This document shows positions 16,386-25,600 of a DNA stretch of 64,000 bases, piece by piece. The DNA is taken from NCBI RefSeq assembly GCF_002803845.1, contig NZ_CP024985.1, positions 7,513,501-7,577,500 of the forward strand, in the 5' to 3' direction. Numbering within the stretch: the stretch's first letter is position 1; every line of letters begins with the position of its first letter. The notes under the pieces were generated by a model. It searched no databases, was not told where the DNA came from, and saw nothing but the letters and a program-made list of their open reading frames with translations. The stretch is from Streptomyces lavendulae subsp. lavendulae (GTDB lineage: Bacteria > Actinomycetota > Actinomycetes > Streptomycetales > Streptomycetaceae). The position numbers and the translations under genes were made by a program.

Positions 16386-18953
16386 TCAGGACAGCCGGGT
16401 CACCCGTGTGCCGAACGACGGCTCCGCCAGGTCCTTGCCCACGGCGACCGGGACGCTCCTCGCGCCCACCCCGTCGCCGACCGTCAGCACACCGACCGCG
16501 GTGCCCGCCTTCGCCTCGTGCGGAAGGGGCTTGCCGCCCGCGCCGAGCGAGAGCTTCAGTCGCTGCCCCGGTACGCCGATCACGGAGAGGTCCTTCGTGG
16601 CCACCAGCGGGGTGCGGCCGCCGAGCCCGTCGTCGACGTAGCCGACCAGCTGCCCCTTGCGCACGGCCGGGATCTCGGCGAGCGCCGCGCGGACGGCCTC
16701 GACGACCTTGCGGCTGTTCTCCTTCACCAGCTCCAGGCTCAGCGCGGCCCCCGGGTCCGGCCCGTCCACGTGCTGGTCCATCATGGTGCCGAGGATCAGC
16801 TGGTCCTGTGTCCCGACCGTCTTGTAGGCGGCCCACATCAGGGTGCCGCCGGCGGGGGTGCTCGAACCGGTCTTGATGCCCCTGATGTTCAGGCCGGGGG
16901 CGAGGAGCAGGCTGGCGTTGTTGTTGAGGATCGGCTCGGGCAGCCCCGCGATGGTGGCCTGGGGCGTGGCGACCACCGCGCGGAAGGCCTCCTCCTTCAT
17001 CACCGCCTCGGCGAGCTTCAGTTGGTCGGCGGCGGTGCTGACGGTGCCGGCGTCCAGGCCGCTGGGGTCCGTGTACGTGGTGTCGTTCATCCCGAGCTCC
17101 TTCGCGGCGGCGTTCATCTTCGCGACGAAGGCGTCCGTGGCGGGGGAGCCGGTGTCCCAACGGGCCAGCAGGCGGGAGACGTTGTTGGCCGACGGGATCA
17201 TCATCATCTTGAGCATGTCCAGCTGGCTGTACTTCGACCCGACCGTGAGCTGCCTGATGGCGGACTCGTCCAGGGAGTTGCCGTCGGCCACGGCCGTCGC
17301 GTCGACCTCGATACGGGGGCCGGGGTCGTTCTTGCGCAGGGGGTGGCCCTTGAGGATCACGTACGCCGTCATCACCTTGGCCACGCTGGCCGTCGGCATC
17401 GGCTTCTGCTCGCCGAAGGTGGCGACGTCGCCGGAGCCGGGCAGGCGGAGGGCGGCCTGACCCTTGGCCGGCCACGGGATCGGGGTGTTCCCCTCCAGGG
17501 TGTACGAGGACTCGCCGCCGGCCAGCCGGGGGGCGGGCAGCGGGCGCGCCAGCTGGGCGCCGACGACGAGGCCGCCCAGGAGCAGCACGATCGGCGTCCA
17601 CACCTTGACCCGGCGGGTGAGGGTGCGGCGGGGGGTCTCCGGCGGGGGCGCGGTGTTGGTGAGCTCGGCCAGCAGTTCGAGCGGGGGCAGCGGTGCCTCC
17701 CGCGTCACCTCCGGCCCGGGGCGCGGTGCCGCGGGCGCGGGCGCGGCCTTGGTCCCGGCCGGGGCTCCGAGCTCCTTGAGCGCGACGAACTGACTGGTCC
17801 GCTCGGAGTCACTCTCCGCGCCGGCGTCGGTGTCGGCGTCGGCCCGCCGGGCGGAGGCGCCACCGGTCGCGGCGGCGGCAGTGGGCGCGGCGGCCCCCGC
17901 GCCCGGCTTCCGGGCCCCGCCGGCCGCACCGTCCTCCGGGGCGGGGGCGGCGCCGGTTGCACCGGGCTTGCCGTCCTTCGGTGCGGGAGCGGTGTCTCCC
18001 GCGTCCGGCTTCCGGGCGGCGCCGGTTGTGGCGGCCTTCCCGCCCTTGGGCGCTTCCGGGGCCGCGTTCCGGCCCGTGGCGGGCGCCGCGTCCGCGGACC
18101 CGTCGCCCTCGCGGTCACGGTCGCCGGGTTCCGGCCGGGCGGGGGCGGCAGAAGCGCCCTTCACGCCGTCGGGCGCTCCGGCCGCGGCCCTTTTCGCGGG
18201 CCGGTCGTCCTGCGGTTCGTCGGAGGCGGAGGCGGAGGCGGAGGCGGCTCCGCCCTCGGTCTCCGCGTCGCCAGCGCTGTCCTGCGCGGCGGCTCCTGCG
18301 GGTTCCCGGTCCCCGCCGTCGCCTTCGGCGGCGGTCGTCGGGGTGTTCTCCGCGTCGTCGGACGCCGAACCGCCGCCGTTCTCCGCCTTGCCGGTCCGGG
18401 CCCAGGACGGGGCGGGCCTCCCGGCGTCGTCGTCGCCGTCCCGGTCCGACGGATCGGGGGCCTCCTCCGACGGGCCGTCCCCACCGGTCCGCGGCGCGAC
18501 GGCCTGCCGTTCCGGCCCGGCCGGGGCCGAGTCGGCCGCGGCAAGGCCGGTGCGGGCCTCCTCGGTGGTCTCGGCGGAGTCCGCCGGGGTTCCCCGTACG
18601 GCGCCGGGTTCTGTCGCGCCGTCACCGTCGGTCCGCGGGGTGGCAGCCGGCCGTTCCGGCTCGGCCGGGTTCGCGTTGGCGGCGGCCAGGCCGGTGCGGG
18701 CCTTCTCGGGGGCCTTGCGGGGGTCCGCCGTGGTTTCGCGAACGGCGCCGGGTTCCCGCTCGGGCGGGGTCAAGTCGGTTTCGGTGAGGGCCTCTTGAGG
18801 GTCGGCTTCGGCGGGCTCGGCGGTGTCCGCCGGGGTTTCGTCCGGGGTTTCCCGAACCGTGCCGGGTTCCGTGGCGCCGTCCCCCTCAGCCGCCCGCAGG
18901 GCACCCGGCTCGTTCTCCGGGTCCGTCCGCTCCGTCACCGTCTCCGCCTTCAT
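16386..18953 (-). CDS. D-alanyl-D-alanine carboxypeptidase (S11) with long disordered N-terminal arm
   Basis: 855 residues, far longer than typical S11 enzymes (about 400). Residues 1-450 are low complexity (Ala, Pro, Glu, Thr, Asp) with an imperfect internal repeat built from EPGAVR, RTGLAAA, PER and PRT-GDG. A membrane span (WTPIVLLLGGLVVGAQLA) sits near 453-475. The extracytoplasmic S11 domain has ASVAKVM (SxxK nucleophile, about 520), SANN (SxN, about 588) and IKTGSS (KTG, about 694). Family role: trims the terminal D-Ala of peptidoglycan peptides. The disordered arm is cytoplasmic and could be a scaffold or phosphorylation target (inference). ATG 18953 is preferred; an in-frame GTG at 18965 is possible. 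Confidence 0.88.
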   Translation of the reverse strand: MKAETVTERTDPENEPGALRAAEGDGATEPGTVRETPDETPADTAEPAEADPQEALTETDLTPPEREPGAVRETTADPRKAPEKARTGLAAANANPAEPERPAATPRTDGDGATEPGAVRGTPADSAETTEEARTGLAAADSAPAGPERQAVAPRTGGDGPSEEAPDPSDRDGDDDAGRPAPSWARTGKAENGGGSASDDAENTPTTAAEGDGGDREPAGAAAQDSAGDAETEGGAASASASASDEPQDDRPAKRAAAGAPDGVKGASAAPARPEPGDRDREGDGSADAAPATGRNAAPEAPKGGKAATTGAARKPDAGDTAPAPKDGKPGATGAAPAPEDGAAGGARKPGAGAAAPTAAAATGGASARRADADTDAGAESDSERTSQFVALKELGAPAGTKAAPAPAAPRPGPEVTREAPLPPLELLAELTNTAPPPETPRRTLTRRVKVWTPIVLLLGGLVVGAQLARPLPAPRLAGGESSYTLEGNTPIPWPAKGQAALRLPGSGDVATFGEQKPMPTASVAKVMTAYVILKGHPLRKNDPGPRIEVDATAVADGNSLDESAIRQLTVGSKYSQLDMLKMMMIPSANNVSRLLARWDTGSPATDAFVAKMNAAAKELGMNDTTYTDPSGLDAGTVSTAADQLKLAEAVMKEEAFRAVVATPQATIAGLPEPILNNNASLLLAPGLNIRGIKTGSSTPAGGTLMWAAYKTVGTQDQLILGTMMDQHVDGPDPGAALSLELVKENSRKVVEAVRAALAEIPAVRKGQLVGYVDDGLGGRTPLVATKDLSVIGVPGQRLKLSLGAGGKPLPHEAKAGTAVGVLTVGDGVGARSVPVAVGKDLAEPSFGTRVTRLS

Positions 18954-19092
18954 CCCGCGCCCCACCTTGCTGTTCCCACCCGGCCAGGCCGGTTCTCGCC
19001 GTCGTCGTCATAGCCATCGGCGCGGCCGTCGGGCGGCTCGCCGATCACCTAGATGTGCTGTGCGGCCTGCGCGTTCCCCCGGTTCGAACCTG

Positions 19093-19106
19093 TGACCGTT
19101 CGGTCA
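19093..19106. promoter_or_regulatory. Palindrome TGACCGTTCGGTCA
   Basis: Six-bp arms TGACCG/CGGTCA in the 254-bp gap 18954-19207 between the carboxypeptidase and the GntR gene. Candidate operator for the carboxypeptidase promoter; regulator unknown. Confidence 0.3.
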
Positions 19107-19167
19107 TACTCCGCCACCGCGCCCCCTCCGGTAGCCGGTTTGACGCGCCCGCGATCACTCTGCACTA

Positions 19168-19189
19168 TTCCACTAACGTGTTAGTGGAA
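19168..19189. promoter_or_regulatory. 22-bp perfect palindromic operator of the GntR/ABC operon
   Basis: Arms TTCCACTAAC and GTTAGTGGAA around GT, ending 18 bp before the gntR start. Half-sites CCACTA-N6-TAGTGG recur at 56300-56319 before the paralogous ABC locus. Position fits autorepression by a YtrA-type GntR. Confidence 0.75.
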
Positions 19190-19207
19190 TGAGGTGGAGG
19201 TGGAGGT

Positions 19208-19627
19208 ATGGAGTTCCGAGTCGACCGGCGCAGCGGCGTCGCCACCTACCTGCAGCTCGTGACCCAGGTCAAGCAGGCCCTGCGCCTGGGCGTGCTGGAG
19301 CCGGGGGACCGGCTGCCGACAGCCCGAGAAGTGGTCGCGGCCACCGCGATCAACCCCAACACCGTCCTCAAGGCGTACCGGGAGCTGGAGCGCGAAGGGC
19401 TCGTGGAGCCGCGCCCGGGCGCGGGCACCTTCGTACGCCGGTCCCTGTCCCGCCCCGAGGCGGCGGCGGACTCCCCGCTCCGCACCGACCTGGCCGCGTG
19501 GATGGCCCGGGCGCGCGAGGCGGGCCTGGACCGGGAGGACATCACGGCGCTCATCACGGCCGCCGTGGAGGACAGCTTCAACAACTCCGGGCCCCTGCCC
19601 GGACCGTCGAGAGAGGACACGGCGTGA
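19208..19627 (+). CDS. GntR-family regulator, YtrA subfamily
   Basis: 139 residues. The winged helix (about residues 10-75) contains LQLVTQVKQALRLGVLEPGD, PTAREVVAATAINPNTVLKA and EREGLVEPRPGAGTFV. A short C-terminal helical tail is diagnostic of YtrA-type proteins, which lack a large ligand domain and control an ABC transporter encoded with them. ATG 19208 follows GGAGGTGGAGGT. The stop overlaps the ATPase start (GTGA). Clear paralogue at 53831-54247. Confidence 0.92.
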   Translation: MEFRVDRRSGVATYLQLVTQVKQALRLGVLEPGDRLPTAREVVAATAINPNTVLKAYRELEREGLVEPRPGAGTFVRRSLSRPEAAADSPLRTDLAAWMARAREAGLDREDITALITAAVEDSFNNSGPLPGPSREDTA

Positions 19628-20574
19628 GCGACCCGACCCACGCGCCGGCACTACGGGCAACGCGGCTCGGACGGCTGTACGCAGGCAGGCCGGCCCTGCA
19701 CGCGTGCGACGCCGAACTGCCCGCCGGGCACATCACCGCCCTCGTCGGCCCCAACGGGGCCGGCAAGAGCACCCTGCTCCAGCTCGGAGCCGGACTGCTC
19801 CGCCCCAGCAGCGGGGAGATACGCGTCTTCGGCCACGCGCCCGGCACCGCCGAGGCCCGCCGCCGCACCGCGTTCCTCGCGCAGGAGAAGCCGCTGCACG
19901 CCCGCTTCACCGTCGCCGACACCCTGCGCATGGGCCGCATGCTGAACCCGGGTCACTGGGACCAGGCCGCCGCCGAACGCCTCGTACGGGCCGGGGACAT
20001 CCCCCTGGCCGCCCGCGTCGGCGCCCTCTCCGGCGGCAGTCGCACCAGGGTCGCCCTGGCCCTGGTCCTCGGCAAGCGCGCCGACCTGCTCCTGCTGGAC
20101 GAGCCGCTCGCCGACCTCGACCCGCTCGCCCGTCACGAGGTGATGTCCCTGCTCATGGCCGAGGCCGCCGAGCACGGCACGACCATCGTGATGTCCTCGC
20201 ACGTCCTGGCCGAACTCGACGAGGTCTGCGACCGCGTACTGCTCCTCGCGGGCGGCGTCCCCCGCCTCGCGGGCGACATCCAGGAGCTCTGCGACGGGCA
20301 CATCTGGCTCACCGGCCGTGCCGACCCGATGGAGGAGGACGGACTGCCCCGCGCCTTCGACCGCGGCGCGGTCGTGCACTGCGCCGTCAGCGGCCGTCAG
20401 GTCACCGCCCTCGTCCGTACGGCGCCCGGCGCCCCGCTGCCCGCGGGGACCGATGAGCGCTGGATCGCCGAAACCCCCTCCCTGGAAACCCTGTTGCTCG
20501 CACACCTGCGCGGCGCCGCGACCCCCGCGACCGCCCCGACCACCGCCCCGACCACCGAGGAGGCCGCCGCGTGA
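19624..20574 (+). CDS. ABC transporter ATP-binding protein (YtrB-like)
   Basis: 316 residues: Walker A GPNGAGKST near residues 39-47, Q-loop AFLAQEKPLH, Walker B DLLLLDEPLADLDPLAR and H-loop VMSSHVLAEL. The signature is LSGGSRTR, where the usual Gln is replaced by Ser. A C-terminal extension after residue 225 contains Thr/Ala repeats (PATAPTTAPTTEEAAA). GTG start overlaps gntR and the stop overlaps the permease, giving a tight three-gene operon. YtrA-linked transporters often respond to cell-envelope antibiotics; the substrate here is unknown. Confidence 0.9.
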   Translation: MSDPTHAPALRATRLGRLYAGRPALHACDAELPAGHITALVGPNGAGKSTLLQLGAGLLRPSSGEIRVFGHAPGTAEARRRTAFLAQEKPLHARFTVADTLRMGRMLNPGHWDQAAAERLVRAGDIPLAARVGALSGGSRTRVALALVLGKRADLLLLDEPLADLDPLARHEVMSLLMAEAAEHGTTIVMSSHVLAELDEVCDRVLLLAGGVPRLAGDIQELCDGHIWLTGRADPMEEDGLPRAFDRGAVVHCAVSGRQVTALVRTAPGAPLPAGTDERWIAETPSLETLLLAHLRGAATPATAPTTAPTTEEAAA

Positions 20575-21524
20575 AGGGCGTCCTCTGGCTGGCCTGGCGC
20601 CAGCAGCGGCTGATGATCCTGTCCGGCGCCGCCGTGCTGGTCGCCTGCGCGGCCTGGGTGGTGTACCGGCGCTCCGAGATGATGTCGCTGATCGATGCCA
20701 CCGGATGGGTGCCCTGTCCGGGGTGGAACGGCGGCTGCGAGAGCCTCGCCACCTTCCAGATCATGGACGGCAACGTCACCGGAATCCGCGCGCTCGGCAC
20801 CCTCGGCATCGCGCTGCCCGCCCTCATCGGCGTGTTCTGGGGCGCCCCGCTCATCGGCCGGGAGCTGGAGACCGGCACGATCAAGCCTGCCCTCACCCAA
20901 GGGGTCGGCCCGCGGCGCTGGTTCGCCGCCCGTTTCGGTCTCGCGGCCCTGTTCACCCTGCTCGCCTCGACGGTCGTCGCGGCCCTCGTCGCCTGGTGGT
21001 GGGCGCCCATCGCCAACACCCTCGACGGCCCGTACTGGCACGACGCCCCCATCTACAACGCCACCGGCCCGGCCTCCGTGGCCTGCGCCCTCTTCGCGCT
21101 CACCGCCGGCACCCTCGCGGGGCTGCTGGTGCGCCGGGTGCTGCCCGCCATGGGAGCGGCCTTCGCGGCGATCGGCACGGTGACGGTGCTCGTCACCTAC
21201 TTCCGCCGCAGCTGGATCGACCCCGAGACCCGGATCACCCCCGGCATGACGCCCAAGCGGCCCGTCGGCAGCGCCTGGTCGACCGGGGAGTTCGGCTACC
21301 TGACGCCCGACGGGCGCGAGCACTCCATCTGGAACGTCTGCCAGACCTCGGGGGAGGAGCTGCGGCGGTGCATGGCCGAGCACGACTTCGTCGCCCGCTA
21401 CCACAAGGTCTACCCCAGCAGTGACTTCTGGACGTTCCAGTGGATCGACACGGCCCTCTACGCGGGCGGCGCCGCCCTGCTCCTCGGGCTCACCCTCGCC
21501 CTGCTGCGCCGCCGCATCGCCTGA
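20571..21524 (+). CDS. ABC transporter permease (ABC-2 type) of the GntR operon
   Basis: 317 residues, six predicted membrane spans. One membrane-spanning helix (LMILSGAAVLVACAAWVVY) starts near residue 15, with the second at ALGTLGIALPALIGVFWGAPLI. The motif GRELETGTIKPALTQGVGPRRWFAARF resembles the coupling region of ABC-2 permeases. An extracytoplasmic loop (about residues 215-285) holds Cys residues (VCQTSG, RRCMAE), and another pair (PCPGWNGGC) sits in the first loop. Start GTG 20571 overlaps the ATPase stop. Paralogue at 54340-55338. Confidence 0.88.
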   Translation: MKGVLWLAWRQQRLMILSGAAVLVACAAWVVYRRSEMMSLIDATGWVPCPGWNGGCESLATFQIMDGNVTGIRALGTLGIALPALIGVFWGAPLIGRELETGTIKPALTQGVGPRRWFAARFGLAALFTLLASTVVAALVAWWWAPIANTLDGPYWHDAPIYNATGPASVACALFALTAGTLAGLLVRRVLPAMGAAFAAIGTVTVLVTYFRRSWIDPETRITPGMTPKRPVGSAWSTGEFGYLTPDGREHSIWNVCQTSGEELRRCMAEHDFVARYHKVYPSSDFWTFQWIDTALYAGGAALLLGLTLALLRRRIA

Positions 21525-21565
21525 GGGCCCGCCGCGGCCCGACCCGCCGCGGCGGCCCCGTACGC

Positions 21566-21624
21566 ACCGACCGTGCCTGTACCGACCGTGCCCGTACCGA
21601 CCGTGCCCGCACCGACCCGCCCGC
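21566..21624 (+). repeat. Four tandem copies of a 15-bp unit
   Basis: Unit ACCGACCGTGCCCGT repeated about four times (last copy 14 bp) in the spacer between the permease and the methyltransferase. Confidence 0.7.
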
Positions 21625-21667
21625 ACCGTCCAGTCCACCTTCCGTCCGCACCCCAGGGGGACCCCTC

Positions 21668-22444
21668 ATGGCAACGAAGAAGAACCTCACCGCCGACCGC
21701 GCGAGCGTCGGCCACAAGGTCCGTTACGCGCTGAGCAACCCGACCCGCATCGCCCCGTACGTCAAGCGTGCCGCGCGCGACAGCTGGCTGCGCTTCAAGC
21801 ACCCCGACCACGTGGACTACTACCGGGCGGTCATGGCCTCGGACACCGGCCGCAACCCGGAGGCCGCGGTCGGCAGCCAGACCCACGACCGCTGGCTGGC
21901 CCTCGGGAAGATGCAGTTCGACTACCTCCTGGAGCACGGGCTCGCCCCGCGCCACCGGATGCTCGACATCGGGTGCGGGAACCTGCGGGCGGGCTGGCGC
22001 TTCATCGACCACCTGGAGACGGGCCACTACTACGGCATAGACATCTCGCCCGACATCCTCATCGCCGCCAAGCGCACGCTGACGGACCGGGGACTCCAGG
22101 CCAAGCTGCCGCACCTGACCATCACCCAGGACCTGACCCTCGACTTCCTGCCCGACCGCCACTTCGACGTGGTGCACGCGCACAGCGTGTTCTCCCACTC
22201 GCCGCTGTCGATCATCGACGAGTGCCTCGCCCACGTGGAACGGGTCCTGGCGCCGGGCGGCCGGTTCGACTTCACCTTCGACCGCACCGAGGGCACCGAA
22301 CACCAGGTGCTGCGCGAGGACTTCTACTACCGCACCCAGACCCTCGTCGACCTGGCCGCGAAGCACGGCCTCAAGGCCCGGTTCATGGACGACTGGGAGA
22401 AGCTCGGCCACGGCCAGTCCAAGATCCGCGTCACCGCCGCCTGA
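21668..22444 (+). CDS. Class I SAM-dependent methyltransferase
   Basis: 258 residues. The SAM-binding motif LDIGCGNLRAG lies near residues 98-108, followed by YYGIDISPDILIAAK (acidic ribose-binding position) and FDVVHAHSVFSHSPLSIIDE, then the post-III motif APGGRFDFTFD. ATG 21668 is preceded by GGGGGA. The first 75 residues are basic and helical and have no membrane span. Acceptor substrate cannot be inferred. A strong hairpin follows. Confidence 0.88.
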   Translation: MATKKNLTADRASVGHKVRYALSNPTRIAPYVKRAARDSWLRFKHPDHVDYYRAVMASDTGRNPEAAVGSQTHDRWLALGKMQFDYLLEHGLAPRHRMLDIGCGNLRAGWRFIDHLETGHYYGIDISPDILIAAKRTLTDRGLQAKLPHLTITQDLTLDFLPDRHFDVVHAHSVFSHSPLSIIDECLAHVERVLAPGGRFDFTFDRTEGTEHQVLREDFYYRTQTLVDLAAKHGLKARFMDDWEKLGHGQSKIRVTAA

Positions 22445-22451
22445 GACCGCA

Positions 22452-22503
22452 CCACGGCCCGGGCCGGGAAGCCGCCGCCACGGCTCCCCGGCCCGGGCCG
22501 TGG
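22452..22503 (+). terminator. 17-bp stem terminator
   Basis: Arms CCACGGCCCGGGCCGGG (22452-22468) and its exact complement (22487-22503), 7 nt after the methyltransferase stop. Confidence 0.75.
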
Positions 22504-22523
22504 TGCCACATGCTCAAAACTGC

Positions 22524-22531
22524 TTGCGCAA
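22524..22531. promoter_or_regulatory. TTGCGCAA palindrome upstream of the GH31 gene
   Basis: Small dyad within ACTGCTTGCGCAAAGACC, about 110 bp before the GH31 start. The central CG resembles LacI-family operators that control glycosidase genes, but 8 bp is short. Confidence 0.3.
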
Positions 22532-22639
22532 AGACCACTTCGAGCAGCTTCCTTCAAAAAGGCCCCCGGGTTCCGCTATCTTGCCGAGAGCATGCCAAAG
22601 CGGTGTGTCCGTGACCCGGACCGCACGAGGAGCTGCCCG

Positions 22640-25600
22640 ATGAGCGTCATCGACCGACCACACCGGCCCCGCCGTCCCGCCCGTCCCACCCGACGGTCCC
22701 CACTCGCGGCCCTGCTCGCCGCGGCCCTCGCGGTCGCCGGCCTCGCCGCCGCCGGTCCCGCCACCGCCCGCGCCGCGACGGGCCCCTTACCCGGCTCCGC
22801 CGCCGCGCCCGCGCCCGCCGCCCCGGTCTCCACCGCCGGTTCCGTCACCGGCCTCGCACAGGCGGGCGGCACCTTCACCGTCAGCACCACCAGTGGTGCG
22901 AAGGCCCGCGTGGTCGTGGCCCGCGCCGACATCTTCCGCCTCTGGCTGTCCCCCGACGGGTCCTTCTCCGACGATCCGGCCGGCTCCGCCCTCGCGGCCA
23001 CCACCGACTTCGGCCCCGTCGCCGCGACCTCCACCGACGCGGGCACGTACTACCGGATCACCACCGGCGGCCTGTCCATCCACGTCAACAAATCGCCCCT
23101 GCGCTTCTCCGTCTACCGCGCCGACGACTCCACCCCCGTCTGGGAGGAGACCCAGCCCACCAGCTGGGGTGGCGGCCACACGACCCAGTACCTGGCCCGC
23201 GGCGCCGACGAGCAGTTCTACGGCACCGGGCTGCGCCTCGGCGAGTGGGCGCTGCGCGGCAAGACCGTCCCGGTCGCCGTCGACAACAAGTGGCGCGAGA
23301 ACGACAACGCCAGCCCCGCCCCCTTCTACATGTCCACCAACCGCTACGGCGTCATGCGCAACACCTGGGCCCCGGGCTCGTACGCCTTCAACGCCCCCAC
23401 CACCCTCACCCACGACGAGAACCGCTTCGACGCCTGGTACTTCACCGGCGACTCCTTCAAGTCCGTCCTCGACGCCTACACCGACGTCAGCGGCAAACCC
23501 TTCCTGGCCCCGGCCTGGGGCTTCGAGCTCGGCAACGCCGACTGCTTCAACGCCTCGAACCCGGACTACCAGGGCGACCACAACCGCCTCCGCCACCAGA
23601 CCACCGCCGACGTGGCCGGCTACGCCGCCGACGCCCGCGCCGCCGACATGCCCTCGGGCTGGTTCCTGCCCAACGACGGTTACGGCTGCGGCTACACGGC
23701 CCCCCTCAGGTCCACCGTCGACGCCCTGAAGGCCAAGGGCTTCCAGACCGGCCTGTGGACCTCCACCGGCCTCGGCTCCATCGCCGACGAGGTGGGCACG
23801 GCCGGCAGCCGGGGCGTCAAGACCGACGTGGCCTGGATCGGCGGCGGCTACAAGGACGCCTTCACCGGGGTCCAGCAGGCCGTCGACGGCATCGAGAAGA
23901 ACTCCGACGCCCGCCGCTACGTCTGGACCGTCGACGGCTGGGCCGGCACCCAGCGCAACGCCGTCGTCTGGACCGGCGACACCAACGGCACCTGGGACGA
24001 CATGCGCTGGCACGTCCCCGCCATCGCCGGAGCGGGCCTGTCCGGCCTCAACTACGCCTCCGGCGACGTCGACGGGATCTTCGGCGGCAGTCCCAAGACC
24101 TACGTCCGCGACCTCCAGTGGAAGGCCTTCACCCCCGCCTTCATGACCATGTCCGGCTGGGGCGCCACCAACCCGTCGCCCGGCTACCAGGACAAACAGC
24201 CCTGGCGCTTCGCCGAGCCGTACCTGTCCGTCAACCGCAAGTACCTCCAGCTCAAGATGCGGCTGATGCCCTACCTGTACACGATGAGCCGGACCGCCCA
24301 CGACACCGGCGTTCCCAGCACCCGCGCCATGGTCCTGGAGTACCCCGACGACCCGGTCGCCCGCGGGAACCTCACCAGCGGCCAGTTCATGGCCGGGGAC
24401 TCCTTCCTCGTCGCCCCCGTCGTCTCCGACACCTCCGTCCGCGACGGCATCTACCTGCCCGCCGGTACCTGGACCGACTACTGGACCGGCAGGACGTACG
24501 CCGGACCGGGCTGGCTGAACGGCTACCGGGCGCCCCTCGACACCCTCCCCCTGTTCGTCAAGGGCGGCGCCGTCGTCCCGATGTGGCCGCAGATGAACCA
24601 CACGGGGGAGAAGCCCGTCTCCACCCTCACCTACGACGTCCACCCGCGCGGGAACTCCACCTTCAGCCTCTACGAGGACGACGGCCGCACCCGCGCGTTC
24701 GAGTCCGGCGCCTACGCCCGCCAGCGCGTGGACGTCACCGCGCCCACCACCGGCTCCGGCACGGTCACCGTCTCCGTCGGTGCGCCCGACGGTTCCTACG
24801 CCGGACAACCCGCTTCGCGGGGCTACGAGTTCACCCTACACGTGGCCTCCGCACCCGCGGCGCTCACCGTGGACGGGGGCGCCCTGCCCCGCCTCGCCTC
24901 GAAGGCCGCCTACGACTCCGCCGCCACCGGTTGGTTCTTCGATCCCGCCGACCGCTCCGGCGTCCTGTGGGTCAAGACCGGCACGAAGAGCGGCGCGTTC
25001 ACCGTGACCGCCACCGGTACCGCCGTCCCCGCCGCCGACCCGGTCCCCACCGGCTCGACGCCCGTCCCGCAGCAGGACTGGACCCTGGTCTCCGCCGACA
25101 GCCAGGAGACGGCCGCCGAGAACGGCGCCGCCGCCAACGCCTTCGACGGCAACCCGGCCACGCTCTGGCACACCGCCTGGTCCGCAGGCAAGCCGGCCGC
25201 CCTCCCGCACGAGATCCGCATCGACCTCGGCGCCCGGTACACCGTCGACTCCCTCGGCTACCTCCCCCGCCAGGACGGCGGGGTCAACGGCCGGATCGGC
25301 GGGTACGAGGTCTACGTCTCCGACACCACCGCCGACTGGGGCACCCCCGCCGCCACCGGCACCCTCGCCGACACCCCGGCCGCCAAGACCGTCCCCCTCG
25401 CCCCCAGGACGGGCCGCTACCTGCGCCTGCGGGCCCTGACCGAAGCCGGCGGACGCGGCCCGTGGACCAGCGCCGCCGAAATCACCCTCACGGGCCGGCC
25501 GACGCCGTTCCCCGCCGACGCCACCCTCGTCAACTCCGCCTCCACGACCTGCCTGGACCTCCCGCACAGCGCGACCGCCCCCGGGACGCGGCCCACCCTG

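Noticed and set aside
15252..19013. Very long open frame (over 1200 codons) opposite the permease regulator and carboxypeptidase
   Set aside because: Arg/Gly/Pro-rich shadow of real genes; no domain and no start signal.
19075..19110. tRNA-like T-arm (GGTTCGAACC)
   Set aside because: The surrounding bases do not fold into acceptor, D and anticodon arms on either strand; it is a chance palindrome.
21566..21624. CRISPR-like array
   Set aside because: Tandem repeats without spacers.
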